From Symbiobacterium thermophilum (GTDB lineage Bacteria; Bacillota; Sulfobacillia; DYFQ01): DNA of 43,731 nt. Below the pieces are notes generated by a model. That model ran no database searches and was not told the origin of the DNA. It saw only the letters and a program-made list of their open reading frames with translations. The DNA is taken from assembly GCA_020725105.1 (NCBI GenBank), contig DYFQ01000024.1, positions 1 through 43,731 of the forward strand, in the 5' to 3' direction. Both the position numbers and the translations under genes were made by a program. Of the stretch, positions 31,474-40,451 are shown one piece after another; the first letter of the stretch is position 1; the number at the start of each line of letters is the position of its first letter.

Positions 31474-32412
31474 GTGATAACCGTGCTTGCTCAAGATGTT
31501 CACAAGTGGTTCGGCAAGACCCACGCGCTGCGAGGCGTGTCGTTGGAAGTGCGCCCGGGCGAGGTGCTGGCGCTGCTGGGTCCGAACGGCGCCGGCAAGA
31601 CGACACTCGTCAAGATCCTGGCGACACTGCTGACCAAGGACAGCGGGCACGTCGAGATCATGGGACACGATCTTGACGTCCATGTCGGCACCATCCGGCA
31701 GATGTTTGGGTATGTGGGCCAGGATACGGACCGCTCGGCCTACGCCCGCTTGACCGTCGCGGAAAACCTGGAGTTCTTCGGCGCCCTTCGCGGGTTGCCC
31801 CGCGCGGTGAGCAGGGAGCGGATCGAAGGTCTCGCCCGGTCGTTCGATTTCCACGAGAACCTGCACAAACCGTTCATGCACCTGTCGGGCGGGCAGAAGC
31901 AGACCGTGGTCGCCATGCGGGCGCTGCTTCATGACCCTCCGTTGATCTACCTCGACGAACCCACCAGGGGGCTCGATCCCATCGCGGCCGCCAGGCTACG
32001 CGCCTACCTCAAGTCGTTCGTCTACGAAAAAGGGAAGTCGCTCCTGCTGACCTCCCACATCCTCTCCGAAGTCGAAGACCTGGCGACCCGGGTGGCGCTC
32101 ATCCACCAGGGTCGCACCGTAGCTGCCGGCGATCCGCACGAACTGAAGTCAGCGCTTGGCGCCGCGGGCTATGTGGAAGTGCGCAAAGACCGTCTACCGG
32201 CCTCCGTCCGCGAGCGGATCTTGCAACTCGATCAGGTCACATCCGGCGTTGACCGAGATCCGCTCTGGATCGCTTTTGCCGTGGACGATGGGCTGGCCGG
32301 CTCCCAGGCCATTCTCCATGTCCTTAAAGCGAGTGGTGTCACAGCACCGTTTCGCTATCGAGATGTCTCCCTGGAAGACGTCTTCGCGCACTTCATCCCT
32401 TCGGCCGTATGA
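31474..32412 (+). CDS. ABC transporter ATP-binding protein (TetR-linked)
   Basis: A 312-residue ATPase: Walker A GPNGAGKTTLV, Q-loop region YVGQDTDRSAYARLTVAENL, signature HLSGGQKQTVVA, Walker B LIYLDEPTRGLDPI, H-loop TSHILSEVEDL. The DrrA-like C-terminal domain (about 85 residues) ends SLEDVFAHFIPSAV. GTG start at 31474 with GAGGGG upstream. It completes a TetR-permease-ATPase exporter operon. Confidence 0.92.
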   Translation: MITVLAQDVHKWFGKTHALRGVSLEVRPGEVLALLGPNGAGKTTLVKILATLLTKDSGHVEIMGHDLDVHVGTIRQMFGYVGQDTDRSAYARLTVAENLEFFGALRGLPRAVSRERIEGLARSFDFHENLHKPFMHLSGGQKQTVVAMRALLHDPPLIYLDEPTRGLDPIAAARLRAYLKSFVYEKGKSLLLTSHILSEVEDLATRVALIHQGRTVAAGDPHELKSALGAAGYVEVRKDRLPASVRERILQLDQVTSGVDRDPLWIAFAVDDGLAGSQAILHVLKASGVTAPFRYRDVSLEDVFAHFIPSAV

Positions 32413-32950
32413 GATCCGCGGGTCCGCTTTCGAAGCACTCCACTGATTTGAACGAGGCGTATTTTGCCACGCCCCATTTCGTCGGCTCCATGCCCCCTCG
32501 CCCGGCCCTGGCTCGGAGGCTGAGCAAACGAAACGTCGTATTGTCGTCTTCCATCTACATGGGCCCTGAGAAGGATGGTTCTATCAAGCGTTACGCGAGA
32601 CGAAAGGTGGCAGCGTACTCGCGGTTGAGTCTAGAGAGAGTTCGCATCTTGAGAACAAGGTCGCTGGACTTAATGCGTATTCGAACCAAGCATGATGTGG
32701 ACGAACTGTTGAGGTCTCTTGCGATATCCAAGACATGGAGGCCTGTACGTCGAGTTGACGGCTTACAGGGCGGCTGAGCTGCAGTTCTAGTGATAGGTTG
32801 ATAGGTTAACGCCCGAACCCAAGCTGGTCGCATAGTTTCTCATGCAGGTCCAGCGCTTACCGCGTTCCATGAAGGGGCGTGGTCTTCACGACACCTTTGG
32901 CAACCTCCCCATGTTCAAGATCCGGTCCACGGTCAACGAGGGTTCGGATT
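32413..32950 (+). other. Low-GC segment between two ABC operons
   Basis: About 540 bases with clearly lower GC than the surroundings. One open frame (32409-32777, 122 residues, start overlapping the ATPase stop) is rich in Arg and Ser and matches nothing that I recognise; I do not trust it. The direct repeat TGATAGGTTGATAGGTTAAC lies near 32790-32812. The right edge coincides with the broken N-terminus of the following ATPase gene. It may be a remnant of an inserted element; no transposase is visible. Confidence 0.4.
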
Positions 32951-33597
32951 GTGAACTCGGCCCCAACGGAGCGGGCAAGACCACAACCATGCGGCTGCTG
33001 GCCACGGTCCTGGAGCCGACGGACGGCACGGCCCGGATCGACGGCCACGAGCTGCGCCGGGAGCCCGCGGCGGTGCGGGCCGCCGTCGGGGTGCTGCCCG
33101 AGTTCTGGGGGCTCTACGGCCGGCTCACGCCCCGCGAGCACCTTCGTTACTTCGGCCGGCTGCACGGGCTTGGCGGCCGGGCGCTGGAAGAGCGGATCGA
33201 AGAGCTGATCGTCCGGCTTGGGATGACCGAGTACGCCGACCGGCGGTGCGAGCCCTTCTCCAAGGGCATGAAGCAGAAGGTGGTGCTGGGCCGGGCGTTG
33301 ATCCACAGCCCGCGCACGCTCCTCTTGGACGAGCCCACGGCGGGGCTCGACGTGATGAGCGCCCGACGGGTGCGGGAGCTCATCGCCGAGTTCCGGGCCG
33401 AGGGCCGCTGCGTGCTCCTGTCCACCCACCTCCTGGGGGAGGCGGAGCGGCTGTGCGACCGGATCGCCGTCATCGACCGGGGCCGGATCGTGGCCGAGGG
33501 CTCGCCCGCCCAGCTCGTGGAGGAGACGGGACGTACAAGCCTCGAAGAGGCCTTCGTCAGCCTCGTGGGTGAGGTTCCGGAGGAGGCGGCGTCATGA
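32842..33597 (+). CDS. NatA-type ABC ATPase with replaced N-terminus (probable pseudogene)
   Basis: From about residue 37 the sequence is a normal ABC ATPase: LGPNGAGKTTTMRLLATVLE (Walker A), RCEPFSKGMKQKVVLGRALI (signature), LLLDEPTAGLDVM (Walker B) and STHLLGEAERLC. The preceding 35-40 residues should form the first beta strands and the aromatic A-loop, but they are replaced by unrelated low-GC sequence (MQVQRLPRSMKGRG...). The junction is near 32952. The protein is likely non-functional or poorly so. It overlaps the permease start by 4 bases. Confidence 0.65.
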   Translation: MQVQRLPRSMKGRGLHDTFGNLPMFKIRSTVNEGSDCELGPNGAGKTTTMRLLATVLEPTDGTARIDGHELRREPAAVRAAVGVLPEFWGLYGRLTPREHLRYFGRLHGLGGRALEERIEELIVRLGMTEYADRRCEPFSKGMKQKVVLGRALIHSPRTLLLDEPTAGLDVMSARRVRELIAEFRAEGRCVLLSTHLLGEAERLCDRIAVIDRGRIVAEGSPAQLVEETGRTSLEEAFVSLVGEVPEEAAS

Positions 33598-34649
33598 GGC
33601 CGACCAGCGTGGTCTGGTTCAAAGAACTGGTCGACACCCTCCGCGACCGGCGCACCCTGTGGGCCATGGTACTGGGGCCGGTCCTCGTGATGCCGCTGCT
33701 GATCCTCATCCCCCAGTACCTGGTTCGCCAGCAGATGCAGGCCCAGGAAACGGCCACCCTCCGGGTCGCGGTGACCGGCGCGGCCCACGCGCCCGGCCGG
33801 CCCGCGGGCCTCGCCGTCCTGGGCGACGGGACGAAGCTCGCCTCCACGCGGCAGGCGGCCCGGCTGGAAGGCCTCTTACAGGCCTACGCTCAGGGCATCG
33901 TCGCCCAGCGCCTGGCGGCCCGGGGCGTCGACGTCACGCTGCTGGAGCCCTTTTCCGTCGACCGGCGGAACCTGGCGACCCCGCGGCAGATGGGCGGGGC
34001 GTTTCTGGGGATGATGCTGCCGCTGTTCGTGGTGCTGTGGGCCCTCGTGGGCGGGATGTACACGGCCATCGACGTGACGGCCGGGGAGAAGGAGCGCCAG
34101 ACGCTGGACCCGCTGTTGACCACGCCGGCGTCGAGGCTCCAGCTCCTCCTCGGTAAGCTCATGGCGGTGATCACCACCTCGCTTTCCGCGATGGTGCTGG
34201 CCGTCGGGAGCATGCTGGTGGCCTTCGTGCTGGCGGAGCCCATCTTCGCCGACACCGGCACGGAGGTCGCCTTCCGGCTGTCGCCGGTGACCGCCCTCCT
34301 GGTCCTGGTGGCCGCCTTCCCGGTGGTCCTCATGTTCGCCGCCCTGGAGCTGGCGGTGTGCCTCTTTGCCCGCAGCTTCAAGGAGGCCCAGAACTACATC
34401 GTGCCGCTCCAGTTCGTCGTGCTCATCCCCGCCATGGCGGTGATCGTCGCGCCCGACCTGACGCCGCCGCCGGCGGCCTTCGCCGCGCCGGTGTTCGGAC
34501 CCCTGGCCGTGCTGCGAAACCTCTTCCTGGGCACCGCCACGGGCGTCCAGTTCGGGGTCATGTTCGGCTCGTCCCTGGTGTACGCCGGCCTGAGCCTGGC
34601 GCTGGCGGCAAGCCTGTTCCGCCGGGAACGGGTTCTGTTCCGGACGTGA
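33594..34649 (+). CDS. NatB-type ABC permease with shortened external domain
   Basis: A 351-residue permease of the NatB/CcmB-like ABC-2 group. First helix near residues 22-42 (LWAMVLGPVLVMPLLILIPQ), then the outside domain, then five further helices. GEKERQTLDPLLTTPASRLQ is the conserved cytoplasmic motif. The outside domain goes from AVTGAAHAPG almost at once to LAVLGDGTKLAST, where relatives have around 50 more residues, so an in-frame deletion is likely. It is partnered with the damaged ATPase just upstream. Confidence 0.82.
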   Translation: MRPTSVVWFKELVDTLRDRRTLWAMVLGPVLVMPLLILIPQYLVRQQMQAQETATLRVAVTGAAHAPGRPAGLAVLGDGTKLASTRQAARLEGLLQAYAQGIVAQRLAARGVDVTLLEPFSVDRRNLATPRQMGGAFLGMMLPLFVVLWALVGGMYTAIDVTAGEKERQTLDPLLTTPASRLQLLLGKLMAVITTSLSAMVLAVGSMLVAFVLAEPIFADTGTEVAFRLSPVTALLVLVAAFPVVLMFAALELAVCLFARSFKEAQNYIVPLQFVVLIPAMAVIVAPDLTPPPAAFAAPVFGPLAVLRNLFLGTATGVQFGVMFGSSLVYAGLSLALAASLFRRERVLFRT

Positions 34650-34676
34650 CGGGGGACCGGAGGGAGGCCGGCCGTA

Positions 34677-35438
34677 ATGGACGTGACGGCGGCCCTGGCC
34701 CGGCTGGAATGGCGGGGTCTCCTGCTGACCGCGGCGGTGACCGCCGGCTGGCTGGCCCTGCTCTCGCGCGCCCCGCGCCCTCGGGCGCCCGCCCCCGACC
34801 CGGCCCGCCCCGTGGCCCTTGTCGTCGGGGCGCTGGCCTTCGTGCCTTCCATCCTGGTGGTACAGGTCCCGCTCCAGCAGGCGGTTACCCGGTGGGCCAT
34901 GGCGAACCTGGCCACCGCCAGCCCGCTGGTGACGCTGTTGCCGGCCGTGCTGCTGTCGGGCCTCGTCCAGGAGCCGGTCAAGGCCCTGGCCGCCGGAATG
35001 GCGCGCGGAGTGGCCGCCCGCTCCCCCGTGGTGGGCCGCGGGACGGCCGCCGGCCTGAGGTCCTGGACCGCGGTGGGCCTTTTCGCCGGTGCCGGGTACG
35101 GGGCTGCCGAGGCCTGGCTGGCGCTCTCGTTGACCCTGACGACCCCGGGCGTGGCCGTTCCGCACGCGGCGGCAGCCGTTGCCGAGCGCGTGGCAGCGCT
35201 GGGCTTTCACACGGCGGCCACCGGCCTCGCCCTGCTCTGGTGGGCCAGGCGGGGCCCGCGGGGCGGGCTCATGGCGCTGGCTTTGCTGTCACTGTATCAC
35301 GGGCTGCTGAACTACGCGGTCCCGCTCGCCCGGTCCGGCGTCCTCAGCGGCCCGGCGATGCAGGGCTACGTCTGGGTGGTCGCCCTGGTGCCCGCTGTCT
35401 ACCTGTTGTGGCTGACAAGGAGGGAGCCTCGTGCGTAG
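34677..35438 (+). CDS. PrsW/YhfC-like membrane protein (putative intramembrane protease)
   Basis: A 253-residue protein with about seven helices. It keeps the pattern of metal-dependent intramembrane protease families: E-P-x-K in LLSGLVQEPVKALAAG, GAGYGAAEAW with a Glu, FHTAATG with a His, and LYHGLLNY with a His. The family is PrsW- or YhfC-like; the residues are in order but spacing could not be compared with a profile. The ATG follows GGAGGGAGG by nine bases. It lies in one direction with the NatB-type gene and a lipoprotein gene. Confidence 0.6.
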   Translation: MDVTAALARLEWRGLLLTAAVTAGWLALLSRAPRPRAPAPDPARPVALVVGALAFVPSILVVQVPLQQAVTRWAMANLATASPLVTLLPAVLLSGLVQEPVKALAAGMARGVAARSPVVGRGTAAGLRSWTAVGLFAGAGYGAAEAWLALSLTLTTPGVAVPHAAAAVAERVAALGFHTAATGLALLWWARRGPRGGLMALALLSLYHGLLNYAVPLARSGVLSGPAMQGYVWVVALVPAVYLLWLTRREPRA

Positions 35439-36159
35439 CGTGCGGCTGGGAGGTCTGGGCCCCGTTCTCGCCCTGTTCGTCCCGCTGGTGGCGGGCCTGC
35501 CGGCCGCCGGGTGCGGCGGCGGTTCCGAGGTGACCCTGAGCATCCCCTGGCAGGCCGGTGAGCTGAGCGTGTTCGAACTGAGCCAGCGGGGGCAGGTCAT
35601 CGGCTCCACCAGCACCAGGGTGGACCTGCGGGACGGCCGCTGGGTGCTGGTGAGCCGGGTGGACGTGGCCACCGGTTACGAGCAGAGCACGGTCCTGGCG
35701 CACGCCGAAACCCTGGTCCCGGAGCGAACGGAGTTCGAGGCCGAGACCGCCCAGGGCCGCGTCACCTACACCGCCGTCTACGCCGGTGACAAGGTCACCA
35801 TCGAGGCCCGGCGGCCCGACGTCGAGCAGCGGGCCACGGTGAGGCTGCCCGCTCCCCCCTACCACGACAACGAGCAGTTCATCCTGCTGCTGCGGGCCCT
35901 GCCCCTGAAGGAAGGCTGGAAGGGTTCGGTCAACCTGATCGTCACCCGGAGCGCCAGCAAGATTCAACTGGCCGTCGCTGTGGTCGGGCGGGAGACGGTG
36001 ACCACCCCGGCCGGCGACTTCGACGCCTGGAAGGTGGAACTGAGGGGCGCCAACCAGTTCGGCTGGGTGGAGGTGGCGCCGCCCCACCGGCTGGTGAAGT
36101 ACGAGAACGTGGGGGCCCAGACGGTGACGCTGCTGAAAGAGTACCGGCCGGGGCGGTGA
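35431..36159 (+). CDS. Secreted (lipo)protein, DUF3108-like
   Basis: A 242-residue exported protein. Signal segment ends LPAAGCGGG; Cys 28 may be lipid-modified although the lipobox (AAGC) is weak. The mature part is beta-rich with strands such as VFELSQRGQVIGSTSTRVDL and the motif TPAGDFDAWKVEL near the end, as in DUF3108-type proteins. Starts at GTG with AGGAGGGAG upstream, overlapping the preceding gene by 8 bases. Function unknown. Confidence 0.72.
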   Translation: MRSVRLGGLGPVLALFVPLVAGLPAAGCGGGSEVTLSIPWQAGELSVFELSQRGQVIGSTSTRVDLRDGRWVLVSRVDVATGYEQSTVLAHAETLVPERTEFEAETAQGRVTYTAVYAGDKVTIEARRPDVEQRATVRLPAPPYHDNEQFILLLRALPLKEGWKGSVNLIVTRSASKIQLAVAVVGRETVTTPAGDFDAWKVELRGANQFGWVEVAPPHRLVKYENVGAQTVTLLKEYRPGR

Positions 36160-36196
36160 CGCTCCCGGCGACCGTGGCTGGAAGGTGCTGGGAGGC

Positions 36197-37018
36197 TCAC
36201 ACCAGGTCCCGGCGCCCGAAGACCCACAAGGCCACGACGACGCCGGCCAGGGCAGTAGCCCCATAGCCCGCGGCCAGCGCCCAGGGCACCGTGCCCTCCA
36301 CCAGGAGTTCCAGCACCTCCCAGTGGTAGAAGAGCGACACGCTTGCCACCGGCTCGGCCTGCTCGCTGATCACCCCGGCCACCCGGGCCAGCCACATCAA
36401 GAAGAGCAGGCCGCCGGCGGCGCCCAGGGCCCGCCGGCCGTCCAGCCACAGGGCCGACGTCACCAGGGCCAGCCCGCCGAAGGCGGCGCCCAGCAGCCAG
36501 GCGAGGACGGTGAAGCCCAGCACCCGGCCGGCCGGCAGCGCCGGTACCCCGTCCACCGCCCGCTCCAGACCCAGCTGGATGACGGCGGTGAGCCCCAGCA
36601 CCAGGCCGAGCCCCGCCAGGAACCCGACGTACTTTGACAGCGCCACCGACGCCCGGGACACCGGCTGGGCCAGGAGGAGGTCCAGGGTGCCCTGGTCGGC
36701 CTCGCGGGCGATGGCGCCGCCGCAGGCAAAGAGGGCATACAGCGTCACCGCCAGGGGCAGGGCGAAGGCGAGCCACTCCATGTAGAGGTACTGGGCGTAC
36801 CTTGCCAGCTCGTCCTGCCCAATGGCCGCGTAACGGCCCACGAAGAAGGCCTGGAAGGCCTCGGGGGTCTGGGCCAGCAGCGCCTCCAGGTCGAACTCCT
36901 TGTAGGTGGGCCACAAGACCACCAGCATGACCACCATGGCGGTCAGGCCGAGGGTCCAGAAGATAAGCCCCAGCCGCCCGGCCACCAGGGCATGGCGGAC
37001 GATACCCAGGCGGATCAC
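36197..37018 (-). CDS. ABC-2-type transporter permease
   Basis: A 273-residue permease with six helices. The conserved cytoplasmic motif reads CGGAIAREADQGTLDLLLAQ, followed by PVSRASVALSKYVG. It starts with ATG (MIRLGIVRHALVAGRLG) and overlaps the ATPase stop by 4 bases. A 38-bp piece of this gene is nearly repeated at 43173-43210. Confidence 0.9.
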   Translation of the reverse strand: MIRLGIVRHALVAGRLGLIFWTLGLTAMVVMLVVLWPTYKEFDLEALLAQTPEAFQAFFVGRYAAIGQDELARYAQYLYMEWLAFALPLAVTLYALFACGGAIAREADQGTLDLLLAQPVSRASVALSKYVGFLAGLGLVLGLTAVIQLGLERAVDGVPALPAGRVLGFTVLAWLLGAAFGGLALVTSALWLDGRRALGAAGGLLFLMWLARVAGVISEQAEPVASVSLFYHWEVLELLVEGTVPWALAAGYGATALAGVVVALWVFGRRDLV

Positions 37019-37935
37019 GCGGCATCACCGGCCGTTTCCCTCTGCTCGGAGCCGTCGCGGTAGTAGCGGAGGAAGACCTCCTCCAGGCTGAACTCGTGGG
37101 ACGCCAGGTCCTGGACGGGGTGGGCGGCGAGCGCCCGGACAAAGGGCCCCACGTCGCCGTGGACCAGGTAGGTGGCCCGGCTGTTCTCCAGGGCCACCGT
37201 CTCCACGCCCGGCACCCCCAGGTCCGCCGGGGCGGAGCCGGCGAAGGCGACCTCGAACCGGCGGACCCTGAGCGCGGCCAGTTCGGCCACCCCGTGCACC
37301 GCCACCAGCCGGCCCCGGCGCAGGATGGCCACCCGGTCGCAGAGCCGCTGCACCTCCGGCAGGTTGTGTGAGGAGAAGAAGACGGTCCGGCCGCGGTCCC
37401 GTTCCTGACGCAGCAGGCGGTAGACCACCTGCTGGGCCAGGGGGTCCAGGCCGAGGGTGGGCTCGTCGAGAATGGCAAGCTCGCGGTCGTGGTAGAGCGC
37501 CGCCACCAGCCCCAGCTTCTGCTTCATGCCCCGGGAGTAAGCGCGGATGGGGCGGTCAAGGTCCAGTTCCAGGGTGTCGGCAAGCTCCTGGGCCCGCCCG
37601 GCCAGGCGCCCACCCCGGAGGCTGCCCAGGTAAGCCAGGGTGCGCCGGCCGGTGAGGTGCGGCCAGAAGGCGACCTCGCCCGCCAGATACCCGACCCGGC
37701 GGCGGATTTCCAGCGAGTGCCGGCGGGTGTCAAGGCCGAGGACCCAGGCCTGTCCCTCGTCCGGCCGCAGGAAGTCCAAGAGGACCCGGATGGTCGTCGT
37801 CTTGCCCGCCCCGTTTGGGCCCAGGAACCCGTAGATCTCGCCCGGTTCCACCGCCAGGTCCAGGCCGGCGACGCCGACCCGGCGGCCGTAGCGCTTGGTG
37901 AGGCGGCCGGTCATGATGACGGGTTTCGCTGTCAT
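37015..37935 (-). CDS. ABC transporter ATP-binding protein
   Basis: A 306-residue ATPase: Walker A GPNGAGKTTTIRVLLDF, signature AYSRGMKQKLGLVAAL, Walker B LAILDEPTLGLDPL, H-loop SSHNLPEVQRLC. The C-terminal accessory domain ends FSLEEVFLRYYRDG. It is coupled to the downstream permease by ATGA overlap. Likely an export pair; substrate unknown. Confidence 0.93.
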   Translation of the reverse strand: MTAKPVIMTGRLTKRYGRRVGVAGLDLAVEPGEIYGFLGPNGAGKTTTIRVLLDFLRPDEGQAWVLGLDTRRHSLEIRRRVGYLAGEVAFWPHLTGRRTLAYLGSLRGGRLAGRAQELADTLELDLDRPIRAYSRGMKQKLGLVAALYHDRELAILDEPTLGLDPLAQQVVYRLLRQERDRGRTVFFSSHNLPEVQRLCDRVAILRRGRLVAVHGVAELAALRVRRFEVAFAGSAPADLGVPGVETVALENSRATYLVHGDVGPFVRALAAHPVQDLASHEFSLEEVFLRYYRDGSEQRETAGDAA

Positions 37936-37975
37936 CTCCAGACCACGGCCTTCCCAGGGCGGCTCCAGAATGCTG

Positions 37976-38908
37976 CTAGCGGAGGTCCAAGGTAAAGCGG
38001 GTGGCGGCTGCCGTCAGGCGGATCTCCACCCGCCGCTCCGCCGCTTCGAAATTGGGAGAAACCCACTCGCGGCCCGCGCGGGCGAACCCCAGCTGGTCCA
38101 GGTTGTGCGAACTCCCGGCCGCCTGAACCAGGACCCGAACCCCGGCCTCTCGCGGCGCGGAAACCGTGATTGACGACGCCCCGGCGTTCACGTCCACCAC
38201 GATGTCGGACTCGCTCCCCACCAGGATGTCCAGGCTGGCCGCGCCGCCGTTGACCATGACCCGCTGCACCTGGAGACCACGAAGGTCGAGCCTGCCGCGG
38301 GCGGCCCCCGCGTCGAGCTCCAGGTCCAGCGGAATCCCCGCCCCCAGCCGGATCTCCCACTCGTAGCGCAGGCCTTGCGGCCGGGCGACCCACGCGTCCC
38401 ACCTGTCCTGGTTCTCGATGGTCAGGGTGGCGGCCCCACCCAGCCGGCTGAGGTCCACCACGGGCTCGCGCAGGTAATAGCTGAGCCGGCCTTCGGCCAG
38501 CCCGCTGGCGCCCGGGCCAAGGTTCAGCTCTCCCGCGCCGAACCTCAGGCGCACGGTGACCCGGCCGGCGTCGGGAGGCCTGGCCAGGCTGAACTGCTCG
38601 TACCGCGGCTGGACCGCAGCCCCCGGCACCAGTCGGGGCGGCCACTCGTCCCAGTGAATCGTGTAGCCCGGACCCGCGACCAGGCTCCAGGCCAGCGCCG
38701 CGCCGAACAGGCCCACCAGGCCCAGGGCGATCACCGGGCCCCTGAGGCGTCCGCCGGCCAGGAGGCCCAGGCCGATGACGATGAGCCCCGCCGGCCACCA
38801 CCGCCAGAGGACGAGCCACAGACCCCACGGCAGTAGTCCGAAGTTCATTCCCAGAAACCACAACCCGGCCAGGATGAGGACGGTGCCCGCCACCCAGCGG
38901 CCGGTCAT
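37976..38908 (-). CDS. LiaF-like membrane protein with beta 'toastrack' domain
   Basis: A 310-residue protein. About four N-terminal membrane helices (including GTVLILAGLWFLGMNFGLLP and GLIVIGLGLLAGG) match the LiaF/DUF5668 type; the C-terminal 200 residues are repeated beta strands (LDLELDAGAARGRLDLRGLQ, VMVNGGAASLDILVG, VVDVNAGASSITVSAP) as in DUF4097/LiaF beta-helix domains. Such proteins monitor the cell envelope, often with PspC proteins and LiaRS. The ATG overlaps the PspC stop (ATGA), so they are co-expressed. Confidence 0.85.
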   Translation of the reverse strand: MTGRWVAGTVLILAGLWFLGMNFGLLPWGLWLVLWRWWPAGLIVIGLGLLAGGRLRGPVIALGLVGLFGAALAWSLVAGPGYTIHWDEWPPRLVPGAAVQPRYEQFSLARPPDAGRVTVRLRFGAGELNLGPGASGLAEGRLSYYLREPVVDLSRLGGAATLTIENQDRWDAWVARPQGLRYEWEIRLGAGIPLDLELDAGAARGRLDLRGLQVQRVMVNGGAASLDILVGSESDIVVDVNAGASSITVSAPREAGVRVLVQAAGSSHNLDQLGFARAGREWVSPNFEAAERRVEIRLTAAATRFTLDLR

Positions 38909-39423
38909 CCGCCGCGCCTCCCCAGCCCCCGGGCCAAAAGCGCCAGGCCGAGGGCGACCAGTACCAGCGGCCACAACTTGCCCAGCCGCAACCAGGGCAC
39001 AAGGTTCGCGGCCAGCAGCCAGGCGCCGAGCCCCACCAGGATGATGCCGAACAGCTGCCGCATCCGCTCCGCCTGCTCGGCCGTACCCCCCGGCGTCCGG
39101 GGATTCGCCTGGTCCGGCGGCCCGTTGCCCGCCGGTGGAGTTTCAGTAGCGCCAGGCTGATCCTCGGCCGGCGGCTGGTCCGTGCCGGCTGCCTCAGGTG
39201 TCGCCGCGGGCCGCGGTGCCGGCACCCACCGACCAAGGGCGGGAGCCTCGGGGATCACGATCCACGCGATGATGTAGACCAGTACGCCGCCACCGCCGGC
39301 CAGCGCCAGGACGACCCAGGCCAGCCGCACCAGGGTCACGTCCACCGAGAAGTAGTCGGCCAGCCCGCCGGCCACCCCGCCCAGAATCCTGTCGGTCCGC
39401 GAGCGATAGAGCCTCCGCTGCAC
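38905..39423 (-). CDS. PspC domain envelope-stress protein
   Basis: A 172-residue protein. Residues 2-60 are a PspC domain (RSRTDRILGGVAGGLADYF, then VRLAWVVLALAGGGG and YIIAWIVIPE). A Pro/Ala-rich linker follows, then a C-terminal two-helix part (LFGIILVGLGAWLLAANLVP, LWPLVLVALGLALLARG). The GTG at 39423 is chosen because GGGAGG lies seven bases upstream; an ATG at 39462 would add 13 residues without a ribosome site. Operon with the LiaF-like gene. Confidence 0.88.
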   Translation of the reverse strand: MQRRLYRSRTDRILGGVAGGLADYFSVDVTLVRLAWVVLALAGGGGVLVYIIAWIVIPEAPALGRWVPAPRPAATPEAAGTDQPPAEDQPGATETPPAGNGPPDQANPRTPGGTAEQAERMRQLFGIILVGLGAWLLAANLVPWLRLGKLWPLVLVALGLALLARGLGRRGG

Positions 39424-39640
39424 CGTCCGTCCTCCCGTCCGGGAGCCCGTGTCTGCTGGCATGCCTCGACAGTCTTCGACTGTCAGGGCTCAGACCCTCT
39501 GTCGGGCCCACCGCTCATGATTACATCGGTCTCGCCTGCTTGACACGGACAGGCCTGACAACCCGCCATGAGACCTGGGCCGGCCATGCGGAGTATGTGC
39601 CAGAAGGGTCGCCGGCGGACTCCGGCGCGTGCCAGGTATC

Positions 39641-39862
39641 TCCCGCCAAGAAGTCGATCAGCAGCCGGTTGACCTCCTTCGGGCACTCCCGCGGCGCCCA
39701 GTGGCCCGCTCCAGTCCGACCGCGTCCAGAAAGTTGCCGAGGAACTCGACGTGGTAGTCGATGGTCGCCCGGCGGGGGGCCTGGCTCTCGCCGAAGCCAG
39801 CGCCGAGCCCCGGGACAGGCGGGCGGAATCAACTCCACCACGTTGAGGCCGAGTGGCCCGTC
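39641..39862 (-). pseudogene. Alpha/beta-hydrolase remnant (internal deletion and frameshift)
   Basis: Pieces of a hydrolase of the epoxide hydrolase/MhpC type. Reading down the minus strand: GPLGLNVVELIPPACPG, then in a second frame GAGFGESQAPRR and YHVEFLGNFLDAVGLERA (the segment before the nucleophile elbow), then in another frame GAGHWAPRECPKEVNRLLI (C-terminal His motif). About 150-170 residues, including the nucleophile, are missing. The rest of the 39463-39881 gap shows no gene. Confidence 0.65.
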
Positions 39863-39881
39863 CTGGTTTGGTGAGGCGGGG

Positions 39882-40451
39882 CTAGGCCACCTGGCGGTCG
39901 AAGATCCGGGCCGCGACGAAGGTCAGCGTCGCCGCGCCCAGGGTCAGAACGAGAAAACCCTGGCCCAGGGCTGGCCAGTCGAGACCGACGAGGAACAGCG
40001 CCCGCAACGGCGTGACGGCATAGGTCAGCGGGTTGAACCGGGCCACGACCCCGAGCCAGCGGGGCATGAACTCCAGCGGCATCATGGCGCTGCTGGAGAA
40101 CATGAGCGGCATGGTGAGGAAGTTCACCACGGCCATCAGCGCCTCGTGGGAGGTGATGACGGCACCCAGGGCCAGCGAGATGCCGGCAAAGACCATGGTG
40201 ATCAGCATGGCCAGGGCGACCAGGAAGAGCACGCCCAGCAGGCCCGCCTTGAACTCGACCCCCATGGCCAGGGCGACGGCGAAGATGAGCAGTCCCTGGG
40301 CGGCCCCCTGCACGGCAGCGGCGAGCGACTTACCGACGACGATGGAACCCCTGGCGATGGGCGCGGCCAGCATCTTGTGGAGAAAGCCGAACCGCCGGTC
40401 CCAGACGATGCTCAGCCCGCCGAAGATTCCGCCGAAGAGGGTGACCATCAC
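39882..40451 (-). CDS. ABC-2-type permease lacking its N-terminus
   Basis: A 189-residue protein from the DrrB-like group, which is normally about 250-260 residues. It opens in the middle of the family sequence (MVTLFGGIFGGLSIVWDRRF, then KMLAAPIARGSIVVGKSLAA). The frame continues upstream as HGPLV, matching the expected preceding residues, but there it lies inside the ATPase end, so the first 60-70 residues have been lost by deletion. Start GTG at 40451 overlaps the ATPase stop. Five helices remain; function is doubtful. Confidence 0.78.
   Translation of the reverse strand: MMVTLFGGIFGGLSIVWDRRFGFLHKMLAAPIARGSIVVGKSLAAAVQGAAQGLLIFAVALAMGVEFKAGLLGVLFLVALAMLITMVFAGISLALGAVITSHEALMAVVNFLTMPLMFSSSAMMPLEFMPRWLGVVARFNPLTYAVTPLRALFLVGLDWPALGQGFLVLTLGAATLTFVAARIFDRQVA

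Noticed and set aside
32409-32777. A 122-codon frame in the low-GC segment as a real gene
   Set aside because: It overlaps the ATPase stop and has Arg/Ser-rich, motif-free composition; kept only as part of the region entry.
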